Shown here: positions 1 to 12,601 of the stretch, piece by piece
Numbering within the stretch: position 1 is the stretch's first letter
Layout of the letters: every line of letters starts with the position of its first letter
Assembly: GCF_964199755.1 (NCBI RefSeq)
Contig: NC_133898.1
Span: 31,251,985 to 31,315,984, forward strand
Direction of reading: 5' to 3'
Length of the DNA: 64,000 bases
Source of the DNA: Larus michahellis
Taxonomy: Eukaryota > Chordata > Aves > Charadriiformes > Laridae
Made by a program: the position numbers and the translations under genes
The notes under the pieces: model-generated
What the model saw: only the letters and a program-made list of their open reading frames with translations
Told to the model about the DNA's origin: nothing
Database searches by the model: none

Positions 1-257
1 AAAGAATCGTAACAAATTTTGCCAGCAAAACCATTGAAGGCGCAGGATAATATACCCATCAATATCAAAGAATTGGGCACAAAGTGGCTTTCAGAATTGT
101 CCATCACTTCGCTTCGCTTCCGGAGTTCAATTTTGAGGAACAACCCCATACTAAAAACAATGATTCCAGCAAACACTGAAAACCAGTTCATGAGCCATAG
201 TCCCTGGGCTAGTTTTACCCGTTTCTTCTGGTTGAATTTAACTTTCAGCAGTGCCAT
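1..257 (-). CDS. PRPH2: Peripherin-2, exon 1, 5' part only (cut by window edge)
   Basis: Reading the minus strand from the ATG at 255-257 gives 85 codons plus two bases. The product opens [20 protein letters not shown] and matches the N-terminus of peripherin-2 (RDS) as I know it. Peripherin-2 is a tetraspanin that, with ROM1, shapes and holds the rims of photoreceptor outer-segment discs. Visible parts are a basic cytosolic N-terminus, a first membrane segment at about residues 20-42 (rich in L, F, I, V and W) and the start of the second at about 61 onward. The stretch ending in ICYDS lies before the first intradiscal loop's end. The start codon has a good context (A at -3, G at +4). No frameshift or stop is seen. 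The rest of the gene lies left of the window. The gene is transcribed away from TBCC's 3' end, the same relative order as in mammals. Confidence 0.95.
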   Translation of the reverse strand, partial: MALLKVKFNQKKRVKLAQGLWLMNWFSVFAGIIVFSMGLFLKIELRKRSEVMDNSESHFVPNSLILMGILSCAFNGFAGKICYDS

Positions 258-650
258 CTTCGTAATGGGAGATGTTGGAAGATTTCACAGCCTGGACCCC
301 TCTTCTCGGCGTAAGCAACTGGAGGAAGAACCATTCAGGCGTTGGAAGAGACCCCGAACGGCACGGTGGGAAGCGAGCCACTGCACGGTCCTTCCATCTT
401 GAGCTCCCCCGCTTAGGATTCAAGCGAGTAAAATATTCAAAGACCCCAATTAACAATTTCACATTAGTGAGAATAATGGGCAATTAGCACCTACAACTAT
501 TTCTGGTGGTTCCTTCCAAGCAAAGGAGAAACAGTCTCAAGGTTTCAAATGATTTGATCTGGATCCGCAAGACGTCATTCTAATACCTTTAATCATTTGA
601 TCCAATTTGGAGAAATGTCTGTCAACAGATGAGTAGAAATAATCCCTCAT
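258..650 (-). promoter_or_regulatory. PRPH2 5' leader and upstream region with photoreceptor-type homeobox motifs
   Basis: This stretch lies directly upstream of the PRPH2 start codon. It contains CCCAATTAA (446-453) and CAATTAG (481-487), which resemble the Ret-1/PCE-1 homeobox element of photoreceptor genes. It also has TAATCC (640-645), the CRX/OTX consensus. The motifs are seen directly. Their use as a photoreceptor promoter is inferred from position and from knowledge of CRX-driven genes. The transcription start and a TATA box could not be placed, and such short motifs also occur by chance. Small ORFs on both strands here are not credible genes. Confidence 0.4.
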
Positions 651-3600
651 TTTACTATTTAGTAGATTTGTGCTTTCTTATGATAGGCTGCTGGGCAGAA
701 CGTGAAAACCCAGAGATATAAAAAGATCTTTGTTGCCAGAACAATATGGATCCTTTGAGGAAAAAAGAAGAGGGCTCCGAGATAAAAAAGGCTGCTTGAA
801 TACAAAAATATACTTCCCCTACGTGATCCTGATTTATCCATATCTACAGCCAAAAACACCTTTCTAGTCTTTATCCTTCTGTGTTGACCCAAGATGACAT
901 CCTGTGGCTTATGTGTTCTGGAAACAGATAAGAGTGTAGTTTACAGTGACCTAAAAAACCTAAGCTTGGCATTTTCTATTTACTTCCTGGGCTTGTACCA
1001 TCTCTGAGCCTTGGCAGGAGAGAAGGAGAAAGGAAAAGTTTAGAGAAACTCAATGAATAAACACCAGCCTCACATCTAGAGGTGCTTTTATAAAAAGTGA
1101 GCTGGCATGAGCAGCTTACTGGATAATTACTGGGCCAGGGAGGGGAGCGGGGCTGCCCAAGGAGACCCGGGAGATTACACCAGGGAGGAATTTGACCCAG
1201 CGGCTGGGGAGGGACCCTTGGGCTGCTGTCACTAGCCACCCCAGGGTTCCTGGGTTCTGCTGAGGGATCTGCAGCCTGGCTCTGCTTTCACGCTGTAGCG
1301 GGCAGAAAAGGACAGATGCAACCCCCTCCTTCAGCGGTGTCTTCCCTCCTTATGCCGCACAGCTGTTTTGGGCAAGCAGGGATGCTGGGCATCTGCTGTT
1401 TCCAGTGCTTTGGGAGTTTTACTCACTCTGAAATATCACCTCCTGCTCCCCCCTGGCCCCACAGAGGTTCCAAACTATTGGGAAAGTCCTGCGCTGGCCC
1501 ACCACCTGCTGCAGAAATGCAAAATTAGCCTCGGGCAACCTTGAGCAATGCAAAATTAACCTGCAGGTGTGCGAGGGTGTGGGTGCTAATGCCGCAGGTG
1601 AGAAAGGAGCATCCCTAGGAGAGGGATAGGGAGGCTCTGTCCCGACCCAAGCCAGCCTGACCTGCTGCTGGCTGAGTGCCCTGGGGGCATCCTCTAGTGG
1701 CTGCCAGCAGTGCGGTGCACCAGCCTCGAGGGAAAGGTGAAGGGACCTGCCCAGGAGGAAGGCAAGTGTGGAAAATAATAATTATTAAAAAAAAAATGTA
1801 GCGAAAAATAGTATTTTGGTAGTCTGCCGCTGTGCGGTACCATGGGTGCTGCTCAGTTACTGTTTGAGATCCTGGAACGCTGGAGGCCTCTTCAGTAAGG
1901 ACAAAGGCTGTCAAGCTGCTACTTTTTCCTGTGCTAATGGAAGGTTTTTGCGATGGACCTTTCCTGGCCCATCCGGGCACTATTGCAGTGACCTGGAGAG
2001 CAGCCGGTCACTGGGGTTTCCCTAAAGTAAGCCTGGCTGTCAGCCCTGCTGCTGCCCTGGAAGGTGAAGGGTGGGTGTGTAAGAGGAAAGGAGGAAGGCA
2101 CTTATCCATCGGGGACTATTCTCTCTGCTTGCCATGAAGTGGATGAGAAGTGCTGTTTCTTGGGAGAGCCTCTTAAGTATTTTTGTGCAATAAGCCATAG
2201 CACTGAAATAACATCTCTCCTGGCTTCTCGGCAAAATACCCCATAATTCTGCCGTGCATGTTACTACGTTTCGCTGACTCCTCCAGGGCTCAGTTAGGAA
2301 ACACAAGATAGCTTGGAGGGTGCATATATCTGACAGCCTGAAGTTAATTCTACGTAAGTGACCTTGAAACTATTTCTTTTCTTGTCAGTGATGAGAGTGA
2401 AACTCTAGTTAGCGTGCAAAAGAATTTTCTATCAGGTCTGTGGATCATGAGGATATACAGAGAAATATGTTCTGCATATTCCGTACAATTAATAGGACAA
2501 GAAATAGTAAATCTGCCCACAGCAGATGTAAGCCTGGTGCTGTGCTGGATATGGGGAAATCTGTATTCAGGAGCACAGATGACAGTCTAAATATGCGCTA
2601 CCTTAATAATTTAGCATTCAGATGTCCACGACAGATCTGATGCAGCAAAACCATGTCATTGTATACACTAGGGTGTTTCCTGTTAATTCAGGAATAAAAA
2701 TAGTGAAATAGAACATGCAGCATATGCTTCAGAGCTCACTGATCCCTCCAAATTTACTCTTCCCTTTAAACAAAGGTTTAATAAATCATTCCTAAATAGT
2801 GTTTTCTGGGAGATTATCAGTGACCCACCTGATGCTCAGGAAGGGACACCCAGGTACTAATTAGACCTTTAAGACTTCAGGCGGTACCTTTAAAGTCATC
2901 ACAGAGGGCAAGTGACACAACAGAAACAACCCAGATCTGGAAATCTGCTGTTTATTTAAGTAGTTTCAATAGTTCAGCACCAGCTGGGGAACTACAGTGG
3001 CAAAAACTACCCACCTATCAAGTTAACTCATCAGGCCTGGAAGCTTTAAAGGGGATTGCTGACATTAAATCATACGCTATAACTGAGAATCACGCACTAT
3101 ACCTGAAGGAAGGGGGTGCTTCCTTCAAAAAGGAAGTTAATGCTTTTAGAAGTGGGGATTTAATGCTTCCTGCTTCTCCCTGATGTAGAACTGACAAGCC
3201 TTGTGCGAGCTTCAGCACAAACTGATCACTGAGGGCTGTCCCAAGCAGAGCGACCTGAGGAAGAAGGTGGTTACGGGGGATCATCACAAACTGTTTTGGG
3301 GTGTGGACAGTACAAAAAAGAAAACTGGTTTTGCCTGGCATCTGCTTTTCTTGTAAATCTTTATCTTGGCTGGGATTCGCCTTTCGTTGGGCAGACTTAC
3401 AACTGCTTTCTACTTCAAACAGAAAACGTTGGAACTGATCCATAGCAGACAAAAGCTAATTGCAGCAGGGATGCTTGAGTTAATGGTCTCCTCAGAGGTT
3501 GCAATTTAACTCAAATGTATAATTCATATGCCATTTCTGAGAAAAAAAAAAAGTTAGAATAAAATATTCAAATGATTATTGATCTGATAGAACTCAGCAT

Positions 3601-4042
3601 GAAGGTGTTCAAATTCAAAATACTGTTAAAAAATGTAATTTCTATGGATAACAATGCAATATTGATACCTTTACGAAGAGCTATGCCTGCTAACCTAAAA
3701 ATAAGCCACAAACTTGCCAGTTAATGTTATGAGGGAGGAAAAAGTTGGTTTTAATACAAACAATTCAAGCAGGTATTTGCTATACAGTCTGCTGCCCAGT
3801 CCGGGACTAATTGTGTTCCTTTCACCTCCAGGAATATGAGATATAAAAGGCGAATTCCATTTATGTAGGTATATCCTACGTGCCTAAACTATGGAAATGC
3901 TCTTAGTTGGCAATAATTTCTTGACCCGATCTTTTTTTCACACTGCTCTGTGGAACATGTGGCCTTCTTGGGTTCTTTTTTCTTTCCTTAGAAATGGTTA
4001 GGTTTCATTGCAAGGATGAAACTCAAATGAAAGAAGGAAGCT
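651..4042. other. Intergenic DNA upstream of PRPH2; no gene seen
   Basis: Only short unsupported ORFs occur. A TATAAAAA string at 1089-1096 could act as a core promoter element on the plus strand, but nothing downstream looks like an exon. The segment from about 1100 to 2100 is moderately GC-rich, and the rest is average. I found no recognisable repeat until the CR1 element at 4043. Confidence 0.5.
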
Positions 4043-4470
4043 TACAGCATGTGGAAAAAGGGACTGTCCACTTGGGAGGAATACAGGAATGTTGTCAGAG
4101 TATGCAGAGATGCAGTAAGAAAGGTTAAGGCCCACTTGGAATTAAATCTGGCAAGGGATGTCAAGGACAACAAGAGCTTCTTCAAGTACATCAGTACCAA
4201 AGGAAGACTGGGAAAAATGTGGGCCTGCTGCTGAATGAGGTGGGTGCCCTGGTGACTGAGGATGCAGAGAAGGTGGAGTTACTGAATGCCGCCTTTGCTT
4301 CAGTGTTTACTGGTAAGGCCGGCCCCCAGGAATCCCAGACCCTGGAGGTAAGAGAAACAGTCTGGAGAAAGGAAGATTTTTCCCTTGGTTGAGGAGGATC
4401 AGCTTGGAGATCATTTAGGCAAATTCAACACGCTCACAAGTCCACGGGCCCTGATGGGATGCACCCATGA

Positions 4471-5172
4471 GTGCTGAGGGAGCTGGCAGATGTTATTGCT
4501 AAGCCACTCTCTGTCATCTTTGAAAGGTCCTGGAGAACAGGAGAGATGCCTGAGGACTGGAGGAAAGCCAATGTCACTCCTGCCTTCAAAAAGGGCAAGA
4601 AGGAGGACCCAGGAAACTACAGGCCAGTCAGCCTCACCTCCATCCCTGGAAAGATGATGGAACAGCTCGTTCTGGGTGTCATTTCTAAGCATGTAGAGGA
4701 AGAGAATATTATCGGGAATGGTCAACATGGATTCACCAAGGGGAAATCATGCTTCACCGATCTGATAGCCTTCTATGACGGCATGACTGGCTGGGTAGAT
4801 GAGGTGAGAGCAGTGGATGTTGTATACTTGGACTTCAGCAAGGCTTTTGATGCTGTTTCCCATAAAATCTTCATAGGTAAGCTTAGGAAATGTGGGTTAG
4901 ATGGGTGGACAGTGAAGTGTATTGAGAACGGGATGAATGGTAGAGCTCAGAGGGTTGTGATCAGCAGCGCAGAGTCCAGTTGGAGGCCTATAATTAGCAG
5001 TGTTCCCCAGGGGTCAGTACTGGGTCTGGTCTTGTTCAACATATTCATCAATGACCCGCATGAGGGGACAGAGTGTACCCTCAGCAAGTTTGCTGATGGC
5101 ACAAAACTGGGAGAGGAGTGGCTGACACACCGGAATGCTGTGCCACCGTTCAGTGAGACCTGGACAGGCTAG
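4471..5172 (+). pseudogene. CR1 ORF2 reverse-transcriptase remnant
   Basis: An open stretch of 233 codons inside the CR1 copy encodes the palm and fingers of a CR1-type reverse transcriptase. The conserved second catalytic box, normally F/Y-A-D-D, reads FADG here, so one metal-binding aspartate is replaced by glycine. The reading frame is broken upstream and stops soon after that box. It is a fossil of a retrotransposon enzyme and not a host gene. Confidence 0.9.
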
Positions 5173-5331
5173 ACTCCACCCCAGGCTCTCCTAGGGTGGA
5201 GAGGAACCTAATGGAGTTCAACAAGGGCATTTAGGGTCCTGCAACTGGGGGAGAATAACCCCACGCACCAGTACAGGTTAGGGGTTCACCTGCTGGAAAG
5301 CAGCTCTGCGGAGGAGGACCTGGGAATCCTG

Positions 5332-5640
5332 GTGGACAAGAAGTTGACCATGAGGCAGCAATGTGTCCTTGTGGCCAAGAAGGTAAATGGTCTCCTGGGG
5401 CTCATTAAAAAGAGCGTGGCCAGCAGGTCAAGGGAGGTCATCCTCCCTCTCTACTCTGCCCTGGTGAGGCCACATCTGGAGTACTATCTCCAGCTCTGGG
5501 CTCCCCAGTTCAAGAAGGACAAGGAACTACTGGAGAGAGTCCAGTGGAGGGCTATGAATATGATCAAGGGACTGGAACATCTCTCTTGTGAGGAAAGACT
5601 GAGAGGCCTGTGTCTGTTTAGCTGGAGAAGAGAAGACTGA
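5332..5640 (+). pseudogene. CR1 ORF2 C-terminal remnant
   Basis: A 102-codon open segment matches the region after the reverse-transcriptase domain in CR1 ORF2, recognisable by [17 protein letters not shown] and the following basic helix. It is separated from the upstream remnant by stops and a frame change, and it ends before the LINE's 3' UTR. Confidence 0.85.
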
Positions 5641-5976
5641 AAGGGGAGCTCATCAATGCTTATAAATATCTAAAGGGCAGGTGCCAAGAAGATGGGGCCA
5701 GACTCTTCTCAGTGGTGCCTGGTGACAGGACAAGGGGCAACTGGCACAAACTGGAACACAGGAAATTCTGTCTCAACATAAGGAAAAATTTCTTTGAGGG
5801 TGGCAGGGCACTGGAACAGGCTGCCCAGAGAGGTGGGGGAGTCTCTGTCTCTGGAGACATTCAAAACCCGCCTGGACACGTTCCTGTGCAACCTGCTCTA
5901 GGTGACCCTGCTCTGGCAGGGGGGTTAGACTAGCTGGTCTCCAAATGTCCCTTACAACCCCTATCGTTCTGTGATG

Positions 5977-7829
5977 AAGATGTCTGGTTTTGCCTATGAT
6001 AGGAAGTTATTGTGTAGAGGTAAGAGGGTTTTTTATGCACTCTAGTTCATGGTTTGGCTTGCATTTGTAACTGTGTGGCGTGTACAGGGACACTCCTGAG
6101 GAACAACGTGATAAAATGGCTGAACCACATGATTAACAGGTGGAGAAAGGTCTGATTTATGACATTTTTTTCCCACTTACATGTACACAAGTAACTTGGT
6201 GGGCTACTGTTTTTGTGGCATGTGAAGTGACTGCAGGTCCTGAGCCTGGAAACAGAGGCAAGTCGCTAAATTCACTCCTTTGGTTGTTGTATACCCTGGG
6301 GAGGGTGATGTGATCCACTGGACCCCATGGCTCCTAAACTACACTGGGGCACGCTGTGGGGTTTTTAGTGTAGTTTTCCTCTGCGTAGTTCCCAGCGTTT
6401 CAGCCATCCTCATTCAGTGTGGCTAACGTGTTCAGAAAACAGTTTTAATTTGACCCCTGAGATGCTCTTTATGAGTATTTGCTTGTATTACTGTGATGCC
6501 TAGAGTGTAGTGTTCACTGCTGAAAGAATGAGAGTTATAAATCAATGTTTGTACTAGCAGAAACAGGAAAAAATATGTTGGGAATTGAAAGAAGCTTACA
6601 AAAGGCTCTCAGAAGTCATTACTGCTGGAAAACATCTCAGCACAACAGACAGAACCTCAAGTAAGTCAGATAAATTAGATCACGATGTGAATGGAAATGC
6701 TGAAATTCCACAAGTTGCACAGGTATTATTATTTTTTTTTCTTGCTGTTTGTATCTTTCCTTGTGTGTGATGAAACTGGCTTTTTAGTAGAGTACAGGCT
6801 GTGAGATGTCTTGTGCAGGTCCGATGGCTCCAATAGGAGGGCTGCGTAGAAAAAAAGGCCACAGTCACTAGAACTGGGGAGAGCCTGATGGAAAGTAAGA
6901 GGTAAGGGGGCAGAGCTGAGCAGCAAAAAGATGATGCGTAAAGGAGGTGAAGAAACGTACTTGTCTGCACACAGCTCTGGAATCCAACAAGTCTGCCCTC
7001 AGATCCCACTCATACACTGGGAGAAATCTACTTGGAAAGACAGAAGCAGGATGTGTATGAAGGGGGCAGGGAGGAGGTTTGAGTTATATACACAAAATCT
7101 CCTCCCGTTCAAGAATTCCTAGGTATTTTGTAACACCTGAAGCAATTCCAGGTAAAGCCACTGAGATTTGATCCCTGTCTACATATAGCTATAGCCTAAA
7201 TAGGAAAAAGTTTAAAAAAAAAAAAAAAAAAAAAAAAACAAAACAAAACCCTGCCTAATATGTATTAAAAAAAACCAACAACCGAGCCCTCAAAAACATA
7301 AAGCATAAAAGTGTGTAAGAAATTGTCTTATGCACTTATTTCTTACCTGTTTCTCATGCAAATATTTTGCTAGACCCCACACCAGGATCTATTTAAAGGA
7401 AAAAGGGCTGGATAAAGAGAGAATGCAAATAACTCCCTTTGGTTCCTGGTATTCAGAGAAGCAGGTGCAGATAGAGGGAAATGCCTGGACTTCAGCGGGA
7501 ACCGAGGGGGGCTGGCCCCTCTTGAGATGGACCTCCAGGTGCGATGGTGGCCTCACTGGAAGCAGCAGCAAAGCTCTCGGCTGCCTCTCTGGAGGCAAGC
7601 TTTAGCCCGTGCTGCCTCTCACAGCCTCAACAAATGCTAACACTCAAAGCTCTGCGTGGAGCTGAAGAATTGTCTCCATTCTCTTCCGAGGGTTCACGGT
7701 TGTCTATTTTTGCATAGAACTATTTTATTTCATTCACAGACACATATGAGCTTTAAAAGGTTGAGTTACAGCGCTGTGGTGAGCTGAGGAAGTTGCACTG
7801 GCTTTAAAGATTCTGGTAAGGCTGGAGGA
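5977..7829. other. Intergenic DNA; no gene seen
   Basis: Short overlapping ORFs occur on both strands without family resemblance. The only notable object is the A tract at 7214-7238. No splice-flanked coding block was recognised. Confidence 0.45.
7214..7238 (+). repeat. 25-base A tract followed by CAAAACAAAACC
   Basis: A pure run of A is followed by an A-rich interrupted tail. It could be a simple mononucleotide repeat or the tail of an old retrocopy. No body of a source gene is recognisable upstream. Confidence 0.8.
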
Positions 7830-8010
7830 GGGCTATCCAACCAGGCCATCTTTCAAAAATGTTTAAACCAAGAATATGCTCTTATGACTTCCTATGGAAA
7901 ATGGTTCCATACCTCAATGCCCCATACTGTTTAGAAACTCTCTGCCTTTCTGCCAGTGGGCCCTCCCTTGAGTGCCAATTTGCACCTAGTTTATGGTGCT
8001 GATGTTTCTG
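7830..8010 (-). mobile_element. Possible ancient CR1-like fragment
   Basis: The stretch holds strings in CR1 minus-strand order: a 'gttccatacctcaatg' segment, then 'agaaactctctgcc', then 'cctcccttgagtgccaattt'. These recall the CR1 3' region, where 'gttccagtgcctca', 'agaaatttcttcc' and 'cctcccttggtgcaattt' are usual. Divergence is high, so this is a weak call made by eye. Confidence 0.35.
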
Positions 8011-11000
8011 TTACCCTCTGTTACCATAAGGTCTTCATAACCATGTCCTTGGCAGGTGTTTGTTTTTCAGCCCCTTCTGATGCCTAGCAAAATTAATTTC
8101 TTTAGGATATGTGCTGTGAAAGAAGTTCCTCAGTTATTCTGGTGGCAATGAAATGCGTACCAGAGCTGAAGTTCTTGAGGAGACTTTGCTTCAGCCTTGC
8201 CCTGTGCAGGTTATGTGAATCTGGCCAACATGTGGGTCATGCTGACAAACCTCTGTGGATGGAGGCAAATTGGTGCTGGTGCTGCTACTGCTTCATCCCC
8301 CGGCCAGCCCTGGTGCCACTGAGGGAACACCGTCAGTCTCAGTGCTGGCTCCTGGTACTCCCCCTTCCCAACTGGTTGGGGAATTACTGGCCCTGAACAT
8401 GCTCATTCAACGGGCTCCTTGAACCGTCTTCTCCCTTGCATCACGTTTTCAGTCCTCCATCTTGCTACTAGGCGAGGTAGCTTGAAACCAGCTATTTTTC
8501 ACAGCAGTTCTGGCCGTTCCTGCCCTCCCCGTAGCAGGATGGTGAGCCTGGTTTTTCCTGCTATACCCATGCAACAGGAAACCCGCTCAGCGCACGGGCT
8601 TGCACAGAGCCTCCCCAACGAGTCGCCTCTTCCCCAGTGGTTCTCCAGGAAAGGCTGGACAGAAGGCAATCCTGGCTCCCGGCCTGGAAGAGGCTGCCAG
8701 GCGTTTTCTTCATGTTAGCATTGCTTCTCACTCCGAGGGAAGAAACCGAGCATGTGCCGCCCTCCTTTCTCCAAGCTGCGATTAGCGGAGAGACAAAGCG
8801 GCTCTGCCCAGGCTGGCATTGCAAGTCTCCTTGACCCAGGAGAACGGAGACAGCCTGGCACGTTTCCTCAAACTGCTGCACAAACTATGCCCAACCTTCC
8901 CTCTGAATATTTCTTAGTCACAAGCTTCAGAAGGGGAATTTGGGAGCCCAGCCACTTGCCACTGGCAGCTCAGGGCACGTCCTGACACACGCCGTACTCT
9001 CTTGGAAGTAGCTTTGAAGAAGCTTTGCTTCGGTGTGATGTACGAGATGCTTCATCATCAAGTCATCTAGAGACAAGATAGCACAGAATTCCTCACCTGT
9101 TGGAACCCAACGCTCTCAGTAAAACTATTTCACCACTTCCACGCTTAAGATACGTTTTTGATCTCTTGAACAAACAGCTTAAGGCTCACCTGCAGACAGG
9201 AAGCAATTTTTCTGATGCCTTGTGAGCTGAGGCAAAAGGTAAACAAATATGATGAAGCCACAAATACTGTGGACTAGACTTCTAGCCTTCCTGTGTTTAG
9301 CGTTTACTCTGTAAGTAGTTCCAATGAAATGATCTAGATAACTCCATAGTCTAGACCTGTCAAAGTATCCCCAACATCTTATTTCCGCAACATTCAGTAT
9401 GTGTCAACATAAAAAGAATTTTTTTTTCCCGAGATAATAGGTGCTAAGAAAATGGCTTAAGAAATAGCTAAGAAATTTTAAATACAGATCATATACATCT
9501 AACTATTCTATAAAACACTTACATATGTATATACTCACGCCTACCACGCTTTTACATAGTTTTGTAAAAATGTAATAAGAACATAATTCTCAATAACATC
9601 TGAGTTCTCACTTTCCACTAGATTTGACTGGAAAATGGATTCTCAAATGACTAACCGTACTTTTGGGGCATCAGCTAATATTCGCTTACTCACGTGGGAT
9701 TTTACTTTTTTCTCCCCTCTAGGAGCCGTCTGCGCTGGTCTTGTCAGGAGCAAGTGTTCTGGGACACACGGCTGACAGCCTGCTAGTGCTTAGACCAATT
9801 GTGACTTCCTTTTCCATATGTATTTTTAATAAAAAAATAAGTGTTTCTTAAATAAGTAATTAGATAGAAATGCTTAGGTGTTTCTCTTCCAGACCTAAGT
9901 TGCAATTTCTATACTGATAGAGCCTACAAATATGCTACCAAACCTTTTCTAGCCCATAACTCGTGGTCACATACTACATTACTATTAACATAACATACTT
10001 CTCTTTCAAAATAGTTTTGAATTTCTCCTAGCATGGTTCTACATTAGTAACTTACTTAACATTTTAAAAAAGGTGCATGGAAACACATGCAACTCTGTGT
10101 GTGTGTATATTTATGTCCATATTTAGAGCTATAAATCCCATATAAGTATTTGCCTGACCAACTTTTTCAGACTTGCTGTTCTCAAATTGAGTTTTCTTGT
10201 TTTGTCTCATCCGTGAGATCAAGATCCAGTTGTCTGTTTTGTATCACAAAGGTAATGATGAATCTTTAAGGGAAAGTAATTGTCTGGAATATCTTCAGCA
10301 GCCTCCTCTGAAGTCATGTTCCTGACGAGTATTACGTAATTTTGGTTTAACAGAAGTTAAGTAGTTGGAGGAAAGAAAACATTAGGAACTGGGATGTCAG
10401 TAACTGACCTCTGAAAAATGTCACTGAGGAAACATTTTCACACTGAAATTGAAGTCTAAATTTCCTTGTTTTGACCCATACTCTGTTTATTCAGGCAATA
10501 CTGCATGCTATGGGGCACCAGCTGACACAGGAATGCACTTACATACCAGTTTGAAGTGTATTGAGAAGTGCACACCTCTGATACCTGCTACAGCTGAGCA
10601 GCAGTCTCTCCATTTCTAGATTTGGCAGTGTCCATCAACATTATAAGTAAATGCTCACAGCTTTTGGCTAGCAGAACAAAGGCACTTCTGGAGTTCTTAC
10701 AGGCTGAACAATTTGCAGTTCCAGGACTAGAGGACGCTAAGGGGATTGTCACTACCAAGATATATGGGGAAGAAAGATTAACTACAAAATCAGGTTCTGT
10801 ACTAAGATGGATGTGTTAAAAAAGAGTTATTTGAGAGCCTCATCTGATCACATCCCTCTAACAACAGATATTAAAAATTCTGTACATTAAAGCAAGACTA
10901 AGGGTGTTTTCTTTAAATCATTTTATGATGCTGTTAATGCAAAGGAGAATCATTAGGAAAGGGACAACTGAAACAATTCAAAGTAAGTATTTGAAATGCA

Positions 11001-11450
11001 AAATCCAATTCATCCAGAAAGTATACATTAACATAAGTAGACAATATATAAAATGAAGAATATACAAAAATTTCCTTCCCTCCTCCCCCCTTTAAATTAA
11101 ATATGCTGAGAACAACTTAGGTAAAAAGTTTCTCCGCTCAAAACCAGTCAAGTACTCAAGTGAAGTTTCAAGTACTTCTCATAGCGATGATGCAGTTTTT
11201 GATGCTTCAGCTAGTATTAATTTTCTGTTAGAGGCACACATATGATGGTAGGGCAGCAAAAATATTTTGCCATTTTTAAAATACAACTCTAAGCTGATTC
11301 TTAGGCAAGATAAACAATGATTTCTTGCAAAATGTCACAAGTTAAGGAGTGGGTTTGGAAACCTAGAATTACTGTGTATACTTTATGTATAGGTAGTGGT
11401 CACCACCACTAACGAGGCATTGTATTCCATAATGCTGCTTTTTTCTTTTT
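8011..11450. other. Intergenic DNA downstream of TBCC; no gene seen
   Basis: About 3.4 kb. The first kilobase is moderately GC-rich with overlapping short ORFs on both strands. The rest is AT-rich with many stops. I recognise no conserved protein, RNA gene or repeat family here. Confidence 0.45.
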
Positions 11451-11453
11451 TTT

Positions 11454-11459
11454 TTTATT
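11454..11459 (-). terminator. Candidate TBCC polyadenylation signal (AATAAA on minus strand)
   Basis: TTTATT on the plus strand is the first AATAAA hexamer I find downstream of the TBCC stop codon on the transcribed strand. It would give a 3' UTR of about 1.15 kb. Its use is inferred, and ATTAAA or other variants closer to the stop could be used instead. Confidence 0.4.
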
Positions 11460-12601
11460 TAGCAGGAATGAAGAAGTGGGACTTAAGGTACTGTGCACTT
11501 CATGCAAGAAATTTTGGAGCTGGAATATAGCATCTCATCTTTCCATTTTACTGACTCCCTCTGTCAACGCTGCACTTAGGCAGCAGCAGGGTTCTGTAAG
11601 TTAAGGCTGCAGCACCATGAAGCCTGTTGTCTGGTAGAGAGACACAACAACTAGTAGGACATACCTGAACACCTCTCCCCTTAATTTTCAGACTGCAGTA
11701 GAGCAGTTTACCTAGCTTCTCTAACGTTATTCAGTGCTTTTTGTATGCCCCCCAAAAGTACACTCAAGGCACTCATTTTATCCATCTCAGGTTAAAACTG
11801 TTTACAGAAGGAGCACCCTTTCATGTAATATTTTCAGATTCTGACAGTTTAATATTTATCTAGGTTTGTTAATGTCAAACACTCATAATATACTAGGAGA
11901 GCATTAAATGTTCATTAGGAGACTTTTTTCCTTTAGACTTATCTCACTCAAAGTAACAGCCTAAATAAAGACAACTCACAGATTTCACCCATATCAACAG
12001 AACCTGGCTAATAATTATAATCATAGCCTAGGATTCCTCTCAGTCTGCTCCACTGTTTAGTTACAAACTCCTCTAAATTAACCTTTTGTCCCCATTACCT
12101 CACAAAAGCCCTCTCCCATACTCGCCAAAAGACATAGTGTACTGTCATCTGCAGCTTGAGAACCACAAAAATATGAAAAATTTAGTATTTGATCTTTCCA
12201 TTCCAGTACAGCTTGTACTACTTGCCGCTAATTCAGATTTTGCCTGGGTGAGTGAAACCAGAACAACAGCTCTTAATAGAGGCTTACTGCTGTTTGTGTA
12301 TAGGTGCCCCGTGCCCCACCTTACGTGAAAAAAAAAATAAAAAATATCAGCAATGAGGTACTGCAGTAGCTGGTAAATTCCACAGTGATACATAAAGATT
12401 ATAGCAGCAACTTGTGTAAGAAGAGTAAACTACATTTGACTGGTATTCTCCAATTTAAAAAAAATCCAGTCATACAATATAATTCACAATCTAAATACCG
12501 AATAGAATCATTTAATGGCATATCAGGGATGAAGTCCCACAGTTTATGAATCAATGCGTTTACACCAGGATTTCTTGCTCCGCACCGAGCTGCCTCTGCA
12601 G

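Larger units (their letters stand above)
4043..5976 (+). mobile_element. CR1 LINE, 5'-truncated, 1.9 kb, decayed
   Basis: A non-LTR retrotransposon of the CR1 family, the dominant LINE of birds. The copy starts inside ORF2 and runs to the typical CR1 tail, ending in the short repeat-like terminus around TTCTGTGATG, with no poly-A. Reverse-transcriptase blocks are readable: [13 protein letters not shown], then [13 protein letters not shown] with a catalytic Asp, then VPQGSVLG, then FADGTKLG. The C-terminal ORF2 part (5332-5640) keeps [10 protein letters not shown]. Stops and frame breaks separate the pieces, so it is inactive. A full CR1 is about 4.5 kb, so over half is missing, as is usual for CR1 insertions. 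Confidence 0.95.

Noticed and set aside
7100..7250. A tract at 7214 as the tail of a processed pseudogene
   Set aside because: No recognisable coding body or target-site duplication was found around it, so it is listed only as a simple repeat.
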